From Streptomyces olindensis (lineage in GTDB: Bacteria; Actinomycetota; Actinomycetes; Streptomycetales; Streptomycetaceae), in contig JJOH01000033.1 in the NCBI GenBank assembly GCA_000696115.1, positions 1 to 64,000 of the forward strand: DNA of 64,000 nucleotides, written 5' to 3'. The position numbers were made by a program, and so were the translations under genes. Positions within the stretch are counted from its first letter, which is position 1. Every line of letters starts with the position of its first letter. Positions 35,893-43,859 of the stretch are shown in pieces. A model generated the notes under the pieces. It worked only from the letters and a program-made list of their open reading frames with translations. It made no database searches and had not been told where the DNA came from.

Positions 35893-36819
35893 CTAACCGG
35901 GGACCGGCCGCGCCAGCGCCTCCACGAGCCGGTCCGCGCTGTCCGGCACGGTGCCCTCGCGGAACCCGTCGCGGATCTGCCGGGCGGTCACCCGGCCGCC
36001 GGTCAGGCACCAGTCCCACCAGCGGTCCAACTGCCGCACGTCCAGCCGCTCGGCGGGCACCAGCGCGGGCCAGCCGCAGGCGCGGGCCTGCGCTGTCATC
36101 TTCGCGCCGCCCTCGACGGGGTCGACGGCCAGCACCGGGGTGCCGACCCGCAGCGCGATCACCAGCCCGTGCAGCCGGTCGGTGACGACGAGGTCCAGCC
36201 GGGCCAGCACGGACTGCAACTGCGCGGGCGTGGCGCTCAGATGCCAGTCGTGCGTGTCGAGCCGTGTCTCCAGCTCCAGCCGGGCGCAGTCCTTCCCGGC
36301 GAGCCAGCGCGTCACCTCCTCGGCGACCTGCCCGTGCCGCCGCAGCTGCCCGTACTCCTCCTGCCCGTGCGTGAGGATCACCCCGACGACCGGCCGGGCC
36401 GGGACCTCCGGGGCGCGGGCCGCGAGGTCCTCCACCGGCTCGCTGTCCGGCGCGTCGCGGGGCAGTACCCGGTGGAAGCCGGTCACGGCCGCGCTGCCGG
36501 GGTCGATCACCGAGGTGCCGACGGCGATCCGCACGCAGTGCGCGAACCGCCGGTGCAGCTCCTCGACCTGCGGCCCGTGCAGCGGGCCGCACACGAACAC
36601 CAGGTGGGAGTAGTCCTCGGGCCACAGTCGGTCCAGATGCAGCGCCTCCGGACGGAAGCCGGGGCTCCAGGCGATGTCGTAGGGGATGCCCGTCCCCCGC
36701 AGTACGTCCTCCACCCGGCGCAGGGCCAGCACGTCCCCGGCGGTCGCCTCCCCGTCCCGGAAGCTGAACCACCCGGTCAGCAGCACCCTGCGCGGTCGTA
36801 TGCCCTCTCGTGTCTGCAC
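35893..36819 (-). CDS. Polysaccharide pyruvyl transferase family protein
   Basis: About 308 residues, of the polysaccharide pyruvyl transferase (CsaB-like, PS_pyruv_trans) family, which adds pyruvate ketals from phosphoenolpyruvate to sugars. Recognisable parts are RRVLLTGWFSFRDGEATAGD, FVCGPLHGPQVEELHRRF, VVTDRLHGLVIALRVGTPVL (the best family signature, with DRLHG) and the final basic region. I chose GTG 36819; GTG 36840 is also in frame and neither has a textbook ribosome site. It lies just beyond the glycan operon on the other strand and could modify its product, but this is inference. A dyad overlaps its 5' region. Confidence 0.75.
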   Translation of the reverse strand: MQTREGIRPRRVLLTGWFSFRDGEATAGDVLALRRVEDVLRGTGIPYDIAWSPGFRPEALHLDRLWPEDYSHLVFVCGPLHGPQVEELHRRFAHCVRIAVGTSVIDPGSAAVTGFHRVLPRDAPDSEPVEDLAARAPEVPARPVVGVILTHGQEEYGQLRRHGQVAEEVTRWLAGKDCARLELETRLDTHDWHLSATPAQLQSVLARLDLVVTDRLHGLVIALRVGTPVLAVDPVEGGAKMTAQARACGWPALVPAERLDVRQLDRWWDWCLTGGRVTARQIRDGFREGTVPDSADRLVEALARPVPG

Positions 36820-36820
36820 A

Positions 36821-36859
36821 TGCCCTGAGTGCCCGCCCACCGGGAAGACAATCAGGGCA
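36821..36859. promoter_or_regulatory. Inverted repeat at the start of the pyruvyl transferase gene
   Basis: TGCCCTGA (36821-36828) and TCAGGGCA (36852-36859) are perfect 8-bp inverted repeats 23 bp apart, just upstream of the GTG at 36819. They may be an operator or an mRNA hairpin over the ribosome site. Confidence 0.4.
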
Positions 36860-36880
36860 TTACGTGCATTTACTCGGTGG

Positions 36881-38323
36881 TCACTGGGCGTGGAAGGTGG
36901 CGTCCGCCCGGTCCGTGGCCGTGCTCACCGCCTGCACGTTCAGCAGGTACTCCCAGTGGCGGACGTATCGCCCCGGGTAGTTGTACGACTCGTACGAGAC
37001 CCCCGCCGAGTCGGCCAGCCCGGCGCGCCGGTGGAAGGTGGCGTCGGCGGCGAACTGCGCGCTGCCGTCGTTGCGCTCCAGCCACACCTCGAAGTTCTTG
37101 TGCCGCAGGTAGTAACCGGGGAAGTTGGCGGACTCCAGCGAGACGGTGCCGCTGCCGGCCAGGCCGGGCACGACGCGGAACTGCGAGTCGGCGAGCTTGG
37201 TGACGTCGGCCTCGATCCGGGCCCGGTAGTCCCAGTGGCGTATGAACCGGTCCGGGAAGTTGGACGAGGAGAAGCGCTGCGGGGTGACCCCGTCGGCGAC
37301 CGGGATGCCGAAGTTCGGGGTGCCGTCGGCGTTCCAGTAGACCTTCTGCACGCGGGTGCGGCGGTTGGGATCGTTGAGCGGGTCGCCGCTGATGTCCTTG
37401 TAGCTGCGGTCGTGGTAGACGAGGATGTCGCTCTTCCCGTCCTCGGAGACCGTGAAGGAGTTGTGGCCCGGCCCGTACTGGCTGGTCGCGGCGCTGCTCG
37501 CGAACACGGGGGTGGCGCTCTTGCTCCAGGACGCCTGGCTCAGCAGGTTCGCGCTCGCGGAGGCGGTGAGCATGCCCAGGCAGTAGTTGCTGTCGGTGGC
37601 GCTCGCCGAGTACGTCATGAACACCTTGCCGCCGCGCTGGATGACGGCCGGTCCCTCGTTGACCTTGTAGCCGACGGTCTCCCAGGAGTAGGTGGGCCGC
37701 GACAGCATCACCGGCGTGCCGGTGATCGTCCAGGGGTTGGCCATCCTCGCCAGGTAGATGTCCGTGTTGTTGTTCACGGACGGGTCGCGCTGCGCCCAGG
37801 CCAGATAGCGTACGCCGTTCACCACGAAGGTGGTGGCGTCCAGGGAGAAGCTCTCCCACTGGGTCCTGATCTGCCCCTTCTCCGTCCAGGCGGCGGTGAG
37901 CGGGTTGGCGCCGGTGCCCTCCAGGACGTACATCCGGATCGCCCAGACGTCGTTCGTGGCGCCGGCGGCGAAGTACACGTACCACTTGCCGTCGATGAAG
38001 TGGATCTCCGGCGCCCAGATGTGCGCGCCCATCACGCCGCTGGCGTGCTTGGTCCAGATGGTGGTCTCGGGCGCCGTCCTCAGCCCCTGGATGGTGGTCG
38101 CCCGGCGCAGCACGATGCGGTCGTACTCGGGGACGGTCGCGGTGAAGTAGTAGTAGCCGTCGGTGTGCTTGAAGATGTGCGGGTCGGCCCGCTTCTCCGC
38201 GAGCGGGTTGGTGTACGTGACGGCGGGGGAGTCGGGTACGGCCGCCTGCGCGGGCGCGCTCGCGAGGCAGGTCGCCAGGGCGACGAGGACGGCCATGAGC
38301 AGCCGTACGGCATTGCGTCTCAA
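36881..38323 (-). CDS. Secreted GH43 alpha-L-arabinofuranosidase with AbfB (CBM42) domain
   Basis: About 480 residues. The signal peptide (RRNAVRLLMAVLVALATC to APAQAA) is followed by a five-bladed GH43 catalytic domain: ADPHIFKHTDGYYYFTATVP holds the general base Asp, APEIHFIDGKWYVYFAAG the middle blade, and YKVNEGPAVI the likely acid Glu. The C-terminal ~150 residues form an arabinose-binding AbfB beta-trefoil with three repeats (FPDRFIRHWDY, FPGYYLRHKNF, YPGRYVRHWEY). It would release arabinofuranose from plant arabinoxylan or arabinan outside the cell. I chose TTG 38323 since the signal peptide begins there, with GGAG upstream; longer starts would bury it. Two TGAATTCGG repeats lie upstream. 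Confidence 0.85.
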   Translation of the reverse strand: MRRNAVRLLMAVLVALATCLASAPAQAAVPDSPAVTYTNPLAEKRADPHIFKHTDGYYYFTATVPEYDRIVLRRATTIQGLRTAPETTIWTKHASGVMGAHIWAPEIHFIDGKWYVYFAAGATNDVWAIRMYVLEGTGANPLTAAWTEKGQIRTQWESFSLDATTFVVNGVRYLAWAQRDPSVNNNTDIYLARMANPWTITGTPVMLSRPTYSWETVGYKVNEGPAVIQRGGKVFMTYSASATDSNYCLGMLTASASANLLSQASWSKSATPVFASSAATSQYGPGHNSFTVSEDGKSDILVYHDRSYKDISGDPLNDPNRRTRVQKVYWNADGTPNFGIPVADGVTPQRFSSSNFPDRFIRHWDYRARIEADVTKLADSQFRVVPGLAGSGTVSLESANFPGYYLRHKNFEVWLERNDGSAQFAADATFHRRAGLADSAGVSYESYNYPGRYVRHWEYLLNVQAVSTATDRADATFHAQ

Positions 38324-38406
38324 GGGAGGTCTCCGGAGGGGGTCGGGGGGTGGGGGCGAGCCGCCTCTGTCCGTGAATGCGCGTCCGTGATTTCGAACGC
38401 AGTTCG

Positions 38407-38427
38407 TGAATTCGGCCATGAATTCGG
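38407..38427. promoter_or_regulatory. Paired TGAATTCGG direct repeats upstream of the GH43 gene
   Basis: TGAATTCGG occurs at 38407-38415 and again at 38419-38427, with one-turn spacing of 12 bp, in the AT-richer gap between the divergent GH43 and Zur-like genes. Helical phasing suggests a cooperative regulator site. Confidence 0.4.
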
Positions 38428-38508
38428 TCAGAAGATAAGTGGGGCTCTTACCCTCGTCAACGGTTCGGACAGACGGGGCACTTGAGAGGGCCGGGTCGCG
38501 CATCGACG

Positions 38509-38523
38509 TGAAAACCATGTTCA
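38509..38523. promoter_or_regulatory. Zur-box-like operator
   Basis: TGAAAACCATGTTCA matches 12 of 15 positions of the Streptomyces Zur box TGAAAATGATTTTCA. It lies 50-64 bp upstream of the Fur/Zur-family gene, next to a TAGCAT -10-like element (38526-38531). This suggests autoregulation by zinc. Confidence 0.6.
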
Positions 38524-38572
38524 TCTAGCATGGTGGGCCGACACACGCGCCGGCCGAGCGAGGAGTCCCCTG

Positions 38573-39115
38573 ATGGGCGAAGCGGAGGAGGGCCCGGCGG
38601 CGGGGCGTGTCCCCGCGCCGGGCCTGCGCAGCACCCGGCAGCGCCGGGCCGTGCTCGACGCCCTGGGCCGCTGCCGGGAGTTCGTCTCCGCGCAGGAACT
38701 GCACGCCCTGCTGGCCGACTCCGGCAGCACCGTCGGCCTCACCACCGTCTACCGCACCCTGCGCGAACTGGACCGCGCCGGGCGCGTCGACGTCGTACGC
38801 GACGAGGGCGGTGAGCGGCTGTACCTGGGAAGGTCGGCCGGCGAGCACCGCCACCACCTCATCTGCCGCCGCTGCGGGCGCAGCCGGCCCGTGGACGCGG
38901 AGGCCGTCGAGGAGTGGGCCGCCCGGCTCGCCGGGATCACGGGCTTCACGGAACTGGAGCACACCCTCGAACTCACCGGCGTCTGCGGCCCCTGCGGACA
39001 GGAGCCGGCCCCGGCCGCCTGCCGGCCGCGCCGCCCGGCCCGCTCGACAGCGGAAGCGGCCCGCCGTGAGCCGGGCACCGAACTCGGCGCGCACCCGCTC
39101 GACGGCCACCGGTGA
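38573..39115 (+). CDS. Fur-family regulator, Zur-like
   Basis: A 180-residue Fur-family metalloregulator. The winged helix has STRQRRAVLDAL and GLTTVYRTLRELDRAG as recognition region. The dimer/metal part has the EHRHHLICRRCG motif (H92, H94, H95, C98, C101) and the second structural zinc pair C138/C141 in VCGPCG. CxxC pairs of both ends are present, as in Zur and most Fur proteins with structural zinc. It carries about 39 extra basic, Pro/Ala/Arg-rich residues after CGPCG that typical Zur proteins (about 140 residues) lack. GAGGAGT precedes ATG 38573. A Zur-box-like site upstream points to zinc sensing; no zinc uptake gene adjoins. Confidence 0.78.
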   Translation: MGEAEEGPAAGRVPAPGLRSTRQRRAVLDALGRCREFVSAQELHALLADSGSTVGLTTVYRTLRELDRAGRVDVVRDEGGERLYLGRSAGEHRHHLICRRCGRSRPVDAEAVEEWAARLAGITGFTELEHTLELTGVCGPCGQEPAPAACRPRRPARSTAEAARREPGTELGAHPLDGHR

Positions 39116-39256
39116 CAGCCCGGCGAACACCCCGCGCGGACGCCGCCGTCGGCCGGGAGCCGGACCGTCCCCGGGATCAGCGGCTTCGCTCTCGCCCGAG
39201 TCCAGGCCGGTGCGTCCGGAGAGTCCTGGCAGGACGTCCGTCCAGGCACGGCGATC

Positions 39257-39308
39257 GCCGTCAGGGCGACGGCATCCCCGGCCGCCGTCAGGGCGACGGC
39301 GGCCGGGG
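39257..39308. terminator. Strong hairpin terminator and duplicated dyad after the LacI gene
   Basis: CCCCGGCCGCCGTC (39276-39289) and GACGGCGGCCGGGG (39295-39308) form a perfect 14-bp stem with loop AGGGC, overlapping the last codons of the LacI gene. The inner dyad GCCGTCAGGGCGACGGC also occurs alone at 39257-39273. It lies between convergent genes and can stop both. Confidence 0.8.
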
Positions 39309-40349
39309 ATCCGGCGCGCTCCGCGGGGCGGGAGGCGGCGCGGTCGTGGCGCGGGGGATCACCTGGGTCGGCAGCACGAGGTGGCGCTCGCGGTCCGCGC
39401 CCGGGTCGTTGATGAGCGACAGGGCGAGCTCGCCGGCCTCCCGGCCGATCCGTGAGGGCGACTGCGCCACGGTCGTCAGATCGAACCACTGCGCCACCGG
39501 CTGGTCGTCGAAGCCGACGACCGACACCTGCCCGGGCACCTCGATCCGCGTCGCCCGCAGGGTCCAGATCACGGCGACCGCCACCTCGTCCTGCTCGGCG
39601 AAGACCGCGGTCGGCGGCTCCCGCAGCCCCAGCAGCCTGCCGACCGCCTCGGCGGCACCCCGCTTGTCGCCCGCCGGGGTGGCGACCACCAGGTCCTCGT
39701 CCAACGGGATGCCCGCCTCGGTGAGGGCCTGCCGGTAACCGACCAGCCGCTCCTGCGAGCTGAAGGAGAAACCGCCGGTGCCCACCGTCTGCACGTAGGC
39801 GATCCGGCGGTGGCCGAGGTTGAGCAGGTGCCGGGTGCCGCGCAGCGCGCCGGCCACGTCGTCGACGTAGACGCTCGGGCGTCCGTCGACGTGCTGGCTG
39901 ACGTAGACCACCGGCATGGCGAGCTTGTCCAGCCGCCCGGTCTCCTCCTCGGTGAGGTCGAAGGAGAACACCAGCAGCGCGTCCGCGTTGCGCCGGGCGG
40001 GGAGATGCTCGAAGAACGCCCTGCGCTCCGCCATGTCCGGGATCACATACACCGTCAGTTCCAGGCCGGCCGCCCGCAGGACGAGACCCAGACCCGACAG
40101 GGCCGCGCCGACGAACCACGAAGCGAGCGTCGGCACCAGCACCGCGACGTTGCCCGTCCGGCCCGTCACCAGGCTCGCCGCATGCCGTGAGGCCGCGAAG
40201 TCCAGCTCCCGCGCCGCCCGTTCGACCCGGGCACGGACCTCCGGCGAGACGGTGGTCAGACCGCGCAGGGTGCGCGAGACGGTGGAGACGGAGACCCCGG
40301 CCCGTTCGGCGACGTCGGCCATCGTGGGGTGCCGCTGACCTGGTGGCAT
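39288..40349 (-). CDS. LacI-family transcriptional regulator of the adjacent sugar uptake operon
   Basis: A 353-residue LacI regulator. The HTH is TMADVAERAGVSVSTVSRTL followed by the hinge region SRHAASLVTGRTGNVAVLVP; then a periplasmic-binding-protein-like effector domain (VVYVSQHVDG, HRRIAYVQTVG, VSVVGFDDQPVAQW). The effector is presumably an alpha-glucoside or its product, given the divergent transporter and alpha-glucosidase genes. ATG 40349 is used; ATG 40322 is an alternative that starts at the HTH. Palindromes of LacI type lie in the 285-bp shared region. The C-terminal ~15 residues are Pro/Ala-rich and overlap the terminator. Confidence 0.87.
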   Translation of the reverse strand: MPPGQRHPTMADVAERAGVSVSTVSRTLRGLTTVSPEVRARVERAARELDFAASRHAASLVTGRTGNVAVLVPTLASWFVGAALSGLGLVLRAAGLELTVYVIPDMAERRAFFEHLPARRNADALLVFSFDLTEEETGRLDKLAMPVVYVSQHVDGRPSVYVDDVAGALRGTRHLLNLGHRRIAYVQTVGTGGFSFSSQERLVGYRQALTEAGIPLDEDLVVATPAGDKRGAAEAVGRLLGLREPPTAVFAEQDEVAVAVIWTLRATRIEVPGQVSVVGFDDQPVAQWFDLTTVAQSPSRIGREAGELALSLINDPGADRERHLVLPTQVIPRATTAPPPAPRSAPDPRPPSP

Positions 40350-40393
40350 GCGCCGGACGCTAGCACAGCAACCCCGCGCCGAGCGGCCGCCCC

Positions 40394-40405
40394 GACAGCG
40401 CTGTC
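40394..40405. promoter_or_regulatory. LacI-type palindromic operator
   Basis: GACAGCGCTGTC is a perfect 12-bp palindrome with the GCGC core usual for LacI-family sites. It lies 45 bp upstream of the LacI gene start, flanked by CC and TC, where binding would affect the regulator's own promoter. Confidence 0.6.
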
Positions 40406-40442
40406 TCACCTGATTCTTGCCTTCTTGAGGCGTTGGGGCGCA

Positions 40443-40483
40443 TTGACTTCCCGACAGGGCGCTCCTAGCGTGCAAGCGTTGTC
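40443..40483 (+). promoter_or_regulatory. Promoter and second operator-like site of the sugar uptake operon
   Basis: TTGACT (40443-40448) and TAGCGT (40466-40471) are spaced by exactly 17 bp, a good vegetative-type promoter. GCAAGCGTTGTC (40472-40483) follows the -10 at once and aligns with the palindrome at 40394 (both end in TGTCTC). A repressor there would cover the transcription start. Confidence 0.6.
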
Positions 40484-40634
40484 TCGACAGGATCGAAGTC
40501 GCCCCGGAGGGACGCCTCTTACCCGCTGCGACCTGTGGTTTTTATCAGCGGAATGCCGTGGCAACGCAATCTCATGACCAAAGCCATTCCGGGGGAACAG
40601 TCACGACTTCGGTACGTCACGACCAGGAGAGACA

Positions 40635-41933
40635 GTGAAGACCAGCACCGCCAGAGCGATCCAGTGTTCCGCAGCGCTCGCCGCCGCCGGACTCCTCCTC
40701 ACCGCCTGCGGCTCCTCCGGCGGCAGCGGCTCCACGCAGGCCGCCCCGGCGACGGCCTTCAAGGGCCGCGGCCCCATCACCTACGTCGCGGGCAAGGACA
40801 CCACCGGCACCGTCCAGACCATCATCGACCGCTGGAACAAGGCCCACCCCAAGGAGAAGGTCACCTTCATCCAGTTGCCCACGGACGCCGACTCGCAGCG
40901 ACAGCAGATGATCCAGAACGCGGAGACGAAGTCCGACGCCTACACGGTCCTCGCCACCGACGTCGTGTGGACGTCGGAGTTCGCCGCCCACCAGTGGATC
41001 GAGCCGCTGCCCGCACAGCAGTTCCCGCTCGGCAGGATGCTCCAGCCGGTCGTGCAGACCGGCACGTACCGCGGCAGGCTCTACGCCGTCCCCGCCAGCT
41101 CCAACGGCGGCCTGCTGTTCTACCGCACCGACCTGCTGAAGAAGGCGGGGATCACGAAACCCCCCACCACCTGGGCGCAGATGACCGCCGACTGTGCCGA
41201 GGTGCTCAAGCTCCCCGAGGCGAAGAACATGTCCTGCTACGCCGGGCAGTTCCAGAAGTACGAGGGCCTCACGGTGAACTTCGCCGAGGCCGTGAACTCC
41301 GCGGGCGGCCGGATCACCGACGCCAACGGCAAGCCCGACGTCGACACCCCTCAGGCGAAGAAGGGCCTCGACTTCCTCGTCACGTCCTTCAAGGACGGCA
41401 CGATCCCCAAGGAGGCCATCACCTACCAGGAGGAGGACGGCCGGCAGGCCTTCCAGTCCGGCAAGCTCGTCTTCCTCAACAACTGGCCCTACGTGTACTC
41501 CCTGGCCCAGAAGAGCGCCATCAAGGGCAAGTTCGCCGTCGCGCCCCTGCCCGGCCTCAACGGCCCCGGCGCCTCCAGCCTGGGCGGCTCCGACCTGGCG
41601 CTGTCGTCCTTCGCCAAGAACAAGGCCACCGCCCTGGACTTCATGAAGTACTTCACCAGCGAGGAGAGCGCCACCTACTTCCTGAAGAACGCCTCCCTCG
41701 CCCCGCCCTACGCCGACCTGTACGACAACGCGGCACTGGACAAGCAGTATCCGTACCTGCCCGACCTCAAGCAGTCCATCACCAAGGCCGTCCCGCGCCC
41801 CCGCGTCGTGCAGTACGGCGACGTCACCGCCGCGATCCAGAACGAGGTCTACGCCGCGCTCACCGGCAAGAAGAGCAGCGCCCGGGCGCTCAAGGACCTC
41901 CAGGCCGACCTGCGGAAGCTGACGGCCCAGTAG
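40635..41933 (+). CDS. Sugar ABC transporter solute-binding lipoprotein
   Basis: A 432-residue family 1 extracellular solute-binding protein. It is a lipoprotein: signal peptide and lipobox LLTAC with C25, then a Gly/Ser linker. The body has GKDTTGTVQTIIDRWNKAHP near the start and YAVPASSNGGLLFYRTDLLKKAG, typical of maltose/trehalose/alpha-glucoside-binding proteins. Start GTG 40635 after AGGAGAGACA. It is followed 10 bp later by the first permease. No ABC ATPase is in this operon; in Streptomyces such CUT1 importers usually share MsiK, encoded elsewhere. Ligand likely a short alpha-glucan or alpha-glucoside given the GH13 gene. Confidence 0.88.
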   Translation: MKTSTARAIQCSAALAAAGLLLTACGSSGGSGSTQAAPATAFKGRGPITYVAGKDTTGTVQTIIDRWNKAHPKEKVTFIQLPTDADSQRQQMIQNAETKSDAYTVLATDVVWTSEFAAHQWIEPLPAQQFPLGRMLQPVVQTGTYRGRLYAVPASSNGGLLFYRTDLLKKAGITKPPTTWAQMTADCAEVLKLPEAKNMSCYAGQFQKYEGLTVNFAEAVNSAGGRITDANGKPDVDTPQAKKGLDFLVTSFKDGTIPKEAITYQEEDGRQAFQSGKLVFLNNWPYVYSLAQKSAIKGKFAVAPLPGLNGPGASSLGGSDLALSSFAKNKATALDFMKYFTSEESATYFLKNASLAPPYADLYDNAALDKQYPYLPDLKQSITKAVPRPRVVQYGDVTAAIQNEVYAALTGKKSSARALKDLQADLRKLTAQ

Positions 41934-41943
41934 GGCGCGGACC

Positions 41944-42999
41944 ATGGCCGACACCACCATCCCGCGCAACGACACCGCGGCCCGTCCCGGGACGGCGGCC
42001 ACCCGCCGCCCCGGCCGGTCCCCGGCGGCCGGGAGCCCGCGCTCCCGCGCCACCGCCGGCTCCGGACGGCTGGCCGCACTGCTGGTCTCCCCGACCCTGC
42101 TCGTCCTGACGATCGTCGTCCTCTACCCGACGCTCATGGCACTCGACGAGTCCCTGTACGGGCCCAAGGGACTGGACCCCACAACCGGATTCATCAGCAC
42201 CACCGAGCCGTTCGTCGGCCTGAAGAACTACACCGACATCTTCACCCAGGCCGGCGCCCGCTTCTGGAACGCCTTCTGGAACACCACGTTCTTCACCGTC
42301 GTCACCGTGTCGCTGGAGACCGTGATCGGCGTGGCCATGGCGCTCATCATGCACAAGGCGTTCCGCGGCCGCGGCCTGGTGCGGGCGAGCATCCTCGTCC
42401 CCTGGGCGATCCCCACGGCCATCTCCGGACTGCTCTGGAAGTGGATCTTCAACGCCGACGGCATCGCCAACGTCCTCCTCGGACACCAGGTGCTGTGGAC
42501 CGCCGACGGCTTCTCCGCGAAGATCGCGGTCGTCATCGCCGACGTGTGGAAGACCGCCCCCTTCATCGGACTGCTCGTCCTGGCCGGCCTCCAGGTCGTC
42601 CCGAAGGAGGTCTACGAGGCGGCCCGGCTCGACGGGGCGAGCGCCCGCCAGCAGTTCTGGCGGATCACCCTGCCGCTGGTGAAACCCGCGCTGCTGGTGG
42701 CGGTGCTGTTCCGCTGCCTCGACGCGCTGCGGATGTTCGACCTGCCCTACATCCTCATCGGCGCGCAGAAGGGCTCCGTGGAGACCCTGTCCATGCTCGC
42801 CCAGAACGAGGCGTCCAACGTCCGCTTCGGACCGGCCTCCGCCTACGCCGTCCTCCTCTTCCTCTACGTCTTCCTCATCGCGCTCGCCTTCGTCCGACTG
42901 CTCGGCGCCGACCTCGTCGGAGACGTCGGCGGCACCGGGAAGAGCAGGCCGCGCCGGGCCGGGGCGGCACGCCGCCGGGCACAGGAGGTGACGGCGTGA
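41944..42999 (+). CDS. Sugar ABC transporter permease (MalF/UgpA-like)
   Basis: A 351-residue permease with a Pro/Arg/Ala-rich N-terminal cytoplasmic leader of ~35 residues, six predicted transmembrane helices (the first LAALLVSPTLLVLTIVVLYP) and the ATPase-docking EAA loop EAARLDGASARQQFWRITLP. It forms a heterodimer with the next gene's product. The start at ATG 41944 lies 10 bp after the binding-protein stop. The stop overlaps the next GTG by 4 bp. The C-terminal tail is strongly basic. Confidence 0.88.
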   Translation: MADTTIPRNDTAARPGTAATRRPGRSPAAGSPRSRATAGSGRLAALLVSPTLLVLTIVVLYPTLMALDESLYGPKGLDPTTGFISTTEPFVGLKNYTDIFTQAGARFWNAFWNTTFFTVVTVSLETVIGVAMALIMHKAFRGRGLVRASILVPWAIPTAISGLLWKWIFNADGIANVLLGHQVLWTADGFSAKIAVVIADVWKTAPFIGLLVLAGLQVVPKEVYEAARLDGASARQQFWRITLPLVKPALLVAVLFRCLDALRMFDLPYILIGAQKGSVETLSMLAQNEASNVRFGPASAYAVLLFLYVFLIALAFVRLLGADLVGDVGGTGKSRPRRAGAARRRAQEVTA

Positions 43000-43829
43000 T
43001 CCTCACCGCCAAGTGGCGGCAGTGGCTGCCGTATCTGGGCATCGCCGCGGTGGTGGCCTACTGCCTCGCCCCGTTCTACTGGATGCTGGTCTCCAGCCTC
43101 CGCCGCACCAGCGACATCTTCAGCACGTCGCTGCTGCCCTCCCCGCTGTCCTTCGAGAACTACCGCTCGGTCTTCAGCCCGGCCCAGGGCTTCACCAGGG
43201 CGCTGTTCAACAGCCTGATCGTCGCGGGCGTCACCACCGCGCTGTCCCTGCTGCTGGCGACCTTCACCGCGTACGCGATGGCCCGGCTGGAGTTCCGGTT
43301 CAAGCGGCTGGTCCTCACCCTGATCATCGCCACCTCGATGTTCCCGGTGGTGTCGATCGTCGTGCCGCTGCTGAAGCTGTTCACGGACATCGGCTGGATC
43401 AACACCTACCAGGCGATGATCGTGCCCAGCATGTCCTTCACGCTGCCGCTGGCGGTGTGGAACCTGACCACGTTCTTCCGGCAGATGCCGGACGAGCTGG
43501 AGCAGGCCGCCATGGTCGACGGCTGCACCCGCGGCCAGGCGTTCCGCAAGGTCATCGTGCCGCTCGCCGCGCCGGGCATCTTCACCACCGCGATCATCAC
43601 GTTCATCGCCGCCTGGAACGAGTTCCTCATCGCCCTGTCGATGACCAACAAGCCCGGCATGCAGACCGCGACCGTCGCCATCTCCAAGTTCTCCGGCGCC
43701 ACCACCTACCAGACGCCGTTCGGCAGCCAGATGGCCGCGGGCGTCGTCGTGACCATCCCGCTGGTGGTGATGGTGCTGCTCTTCCAGCGCCGGATCGTCG
43801 CCGGCCTCACCGCCGGCGCCGCCAAGTAG
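42996..43829 (+). CDS. Sugar ABC transporter permease (MalG-like)
   Basis: A 277-residue second permease with six predicted helices (YLGIAAVVAYCLAPFYWMLV first; VVVTIPLVVMVLLF last). The EAA loop reads EQAAMVDGCTRGQAFRKVIV, and a NEFLIAL segment follows. Start GTG 42996 overlaps the MalF-like stop and follows ACAGGAGGTGACGG, so translation is coupled. Together with the lipoprotein and an external ATPase it forms a CUT1-family importer. It precedes the alpha-glucosidase by 30 bp. Confidence 0.88.
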   Translation: MILTAKWRQWLPYLGIAAVVAYCLAPFYWMLVSSLRRTSDIFSTSLLPSPLSFENYRSVFSPAQGFTRALFNSLIVAGVTTALSLLLATFTAYAMARLEFRFKRLVLTLIIATSMFPVVSIVVPLLKLFTDIGWINTYQAMIVPSMSFTLPLAVWNLTTFFRQMPDELEQAAMVDGCTRGQAFRKVIVPLAAPGIFTTAIITFIAAWNEFLIALSMTNKPGMQTATVAISKFSGATTYQTPFGSQMAAGVVVTIPLVVMVLLFQRRIVAGLTAGAAK

Positions 43830-43859
43830 CCACCGCCCCCGTCCTCTTCGAGGAGTGAC

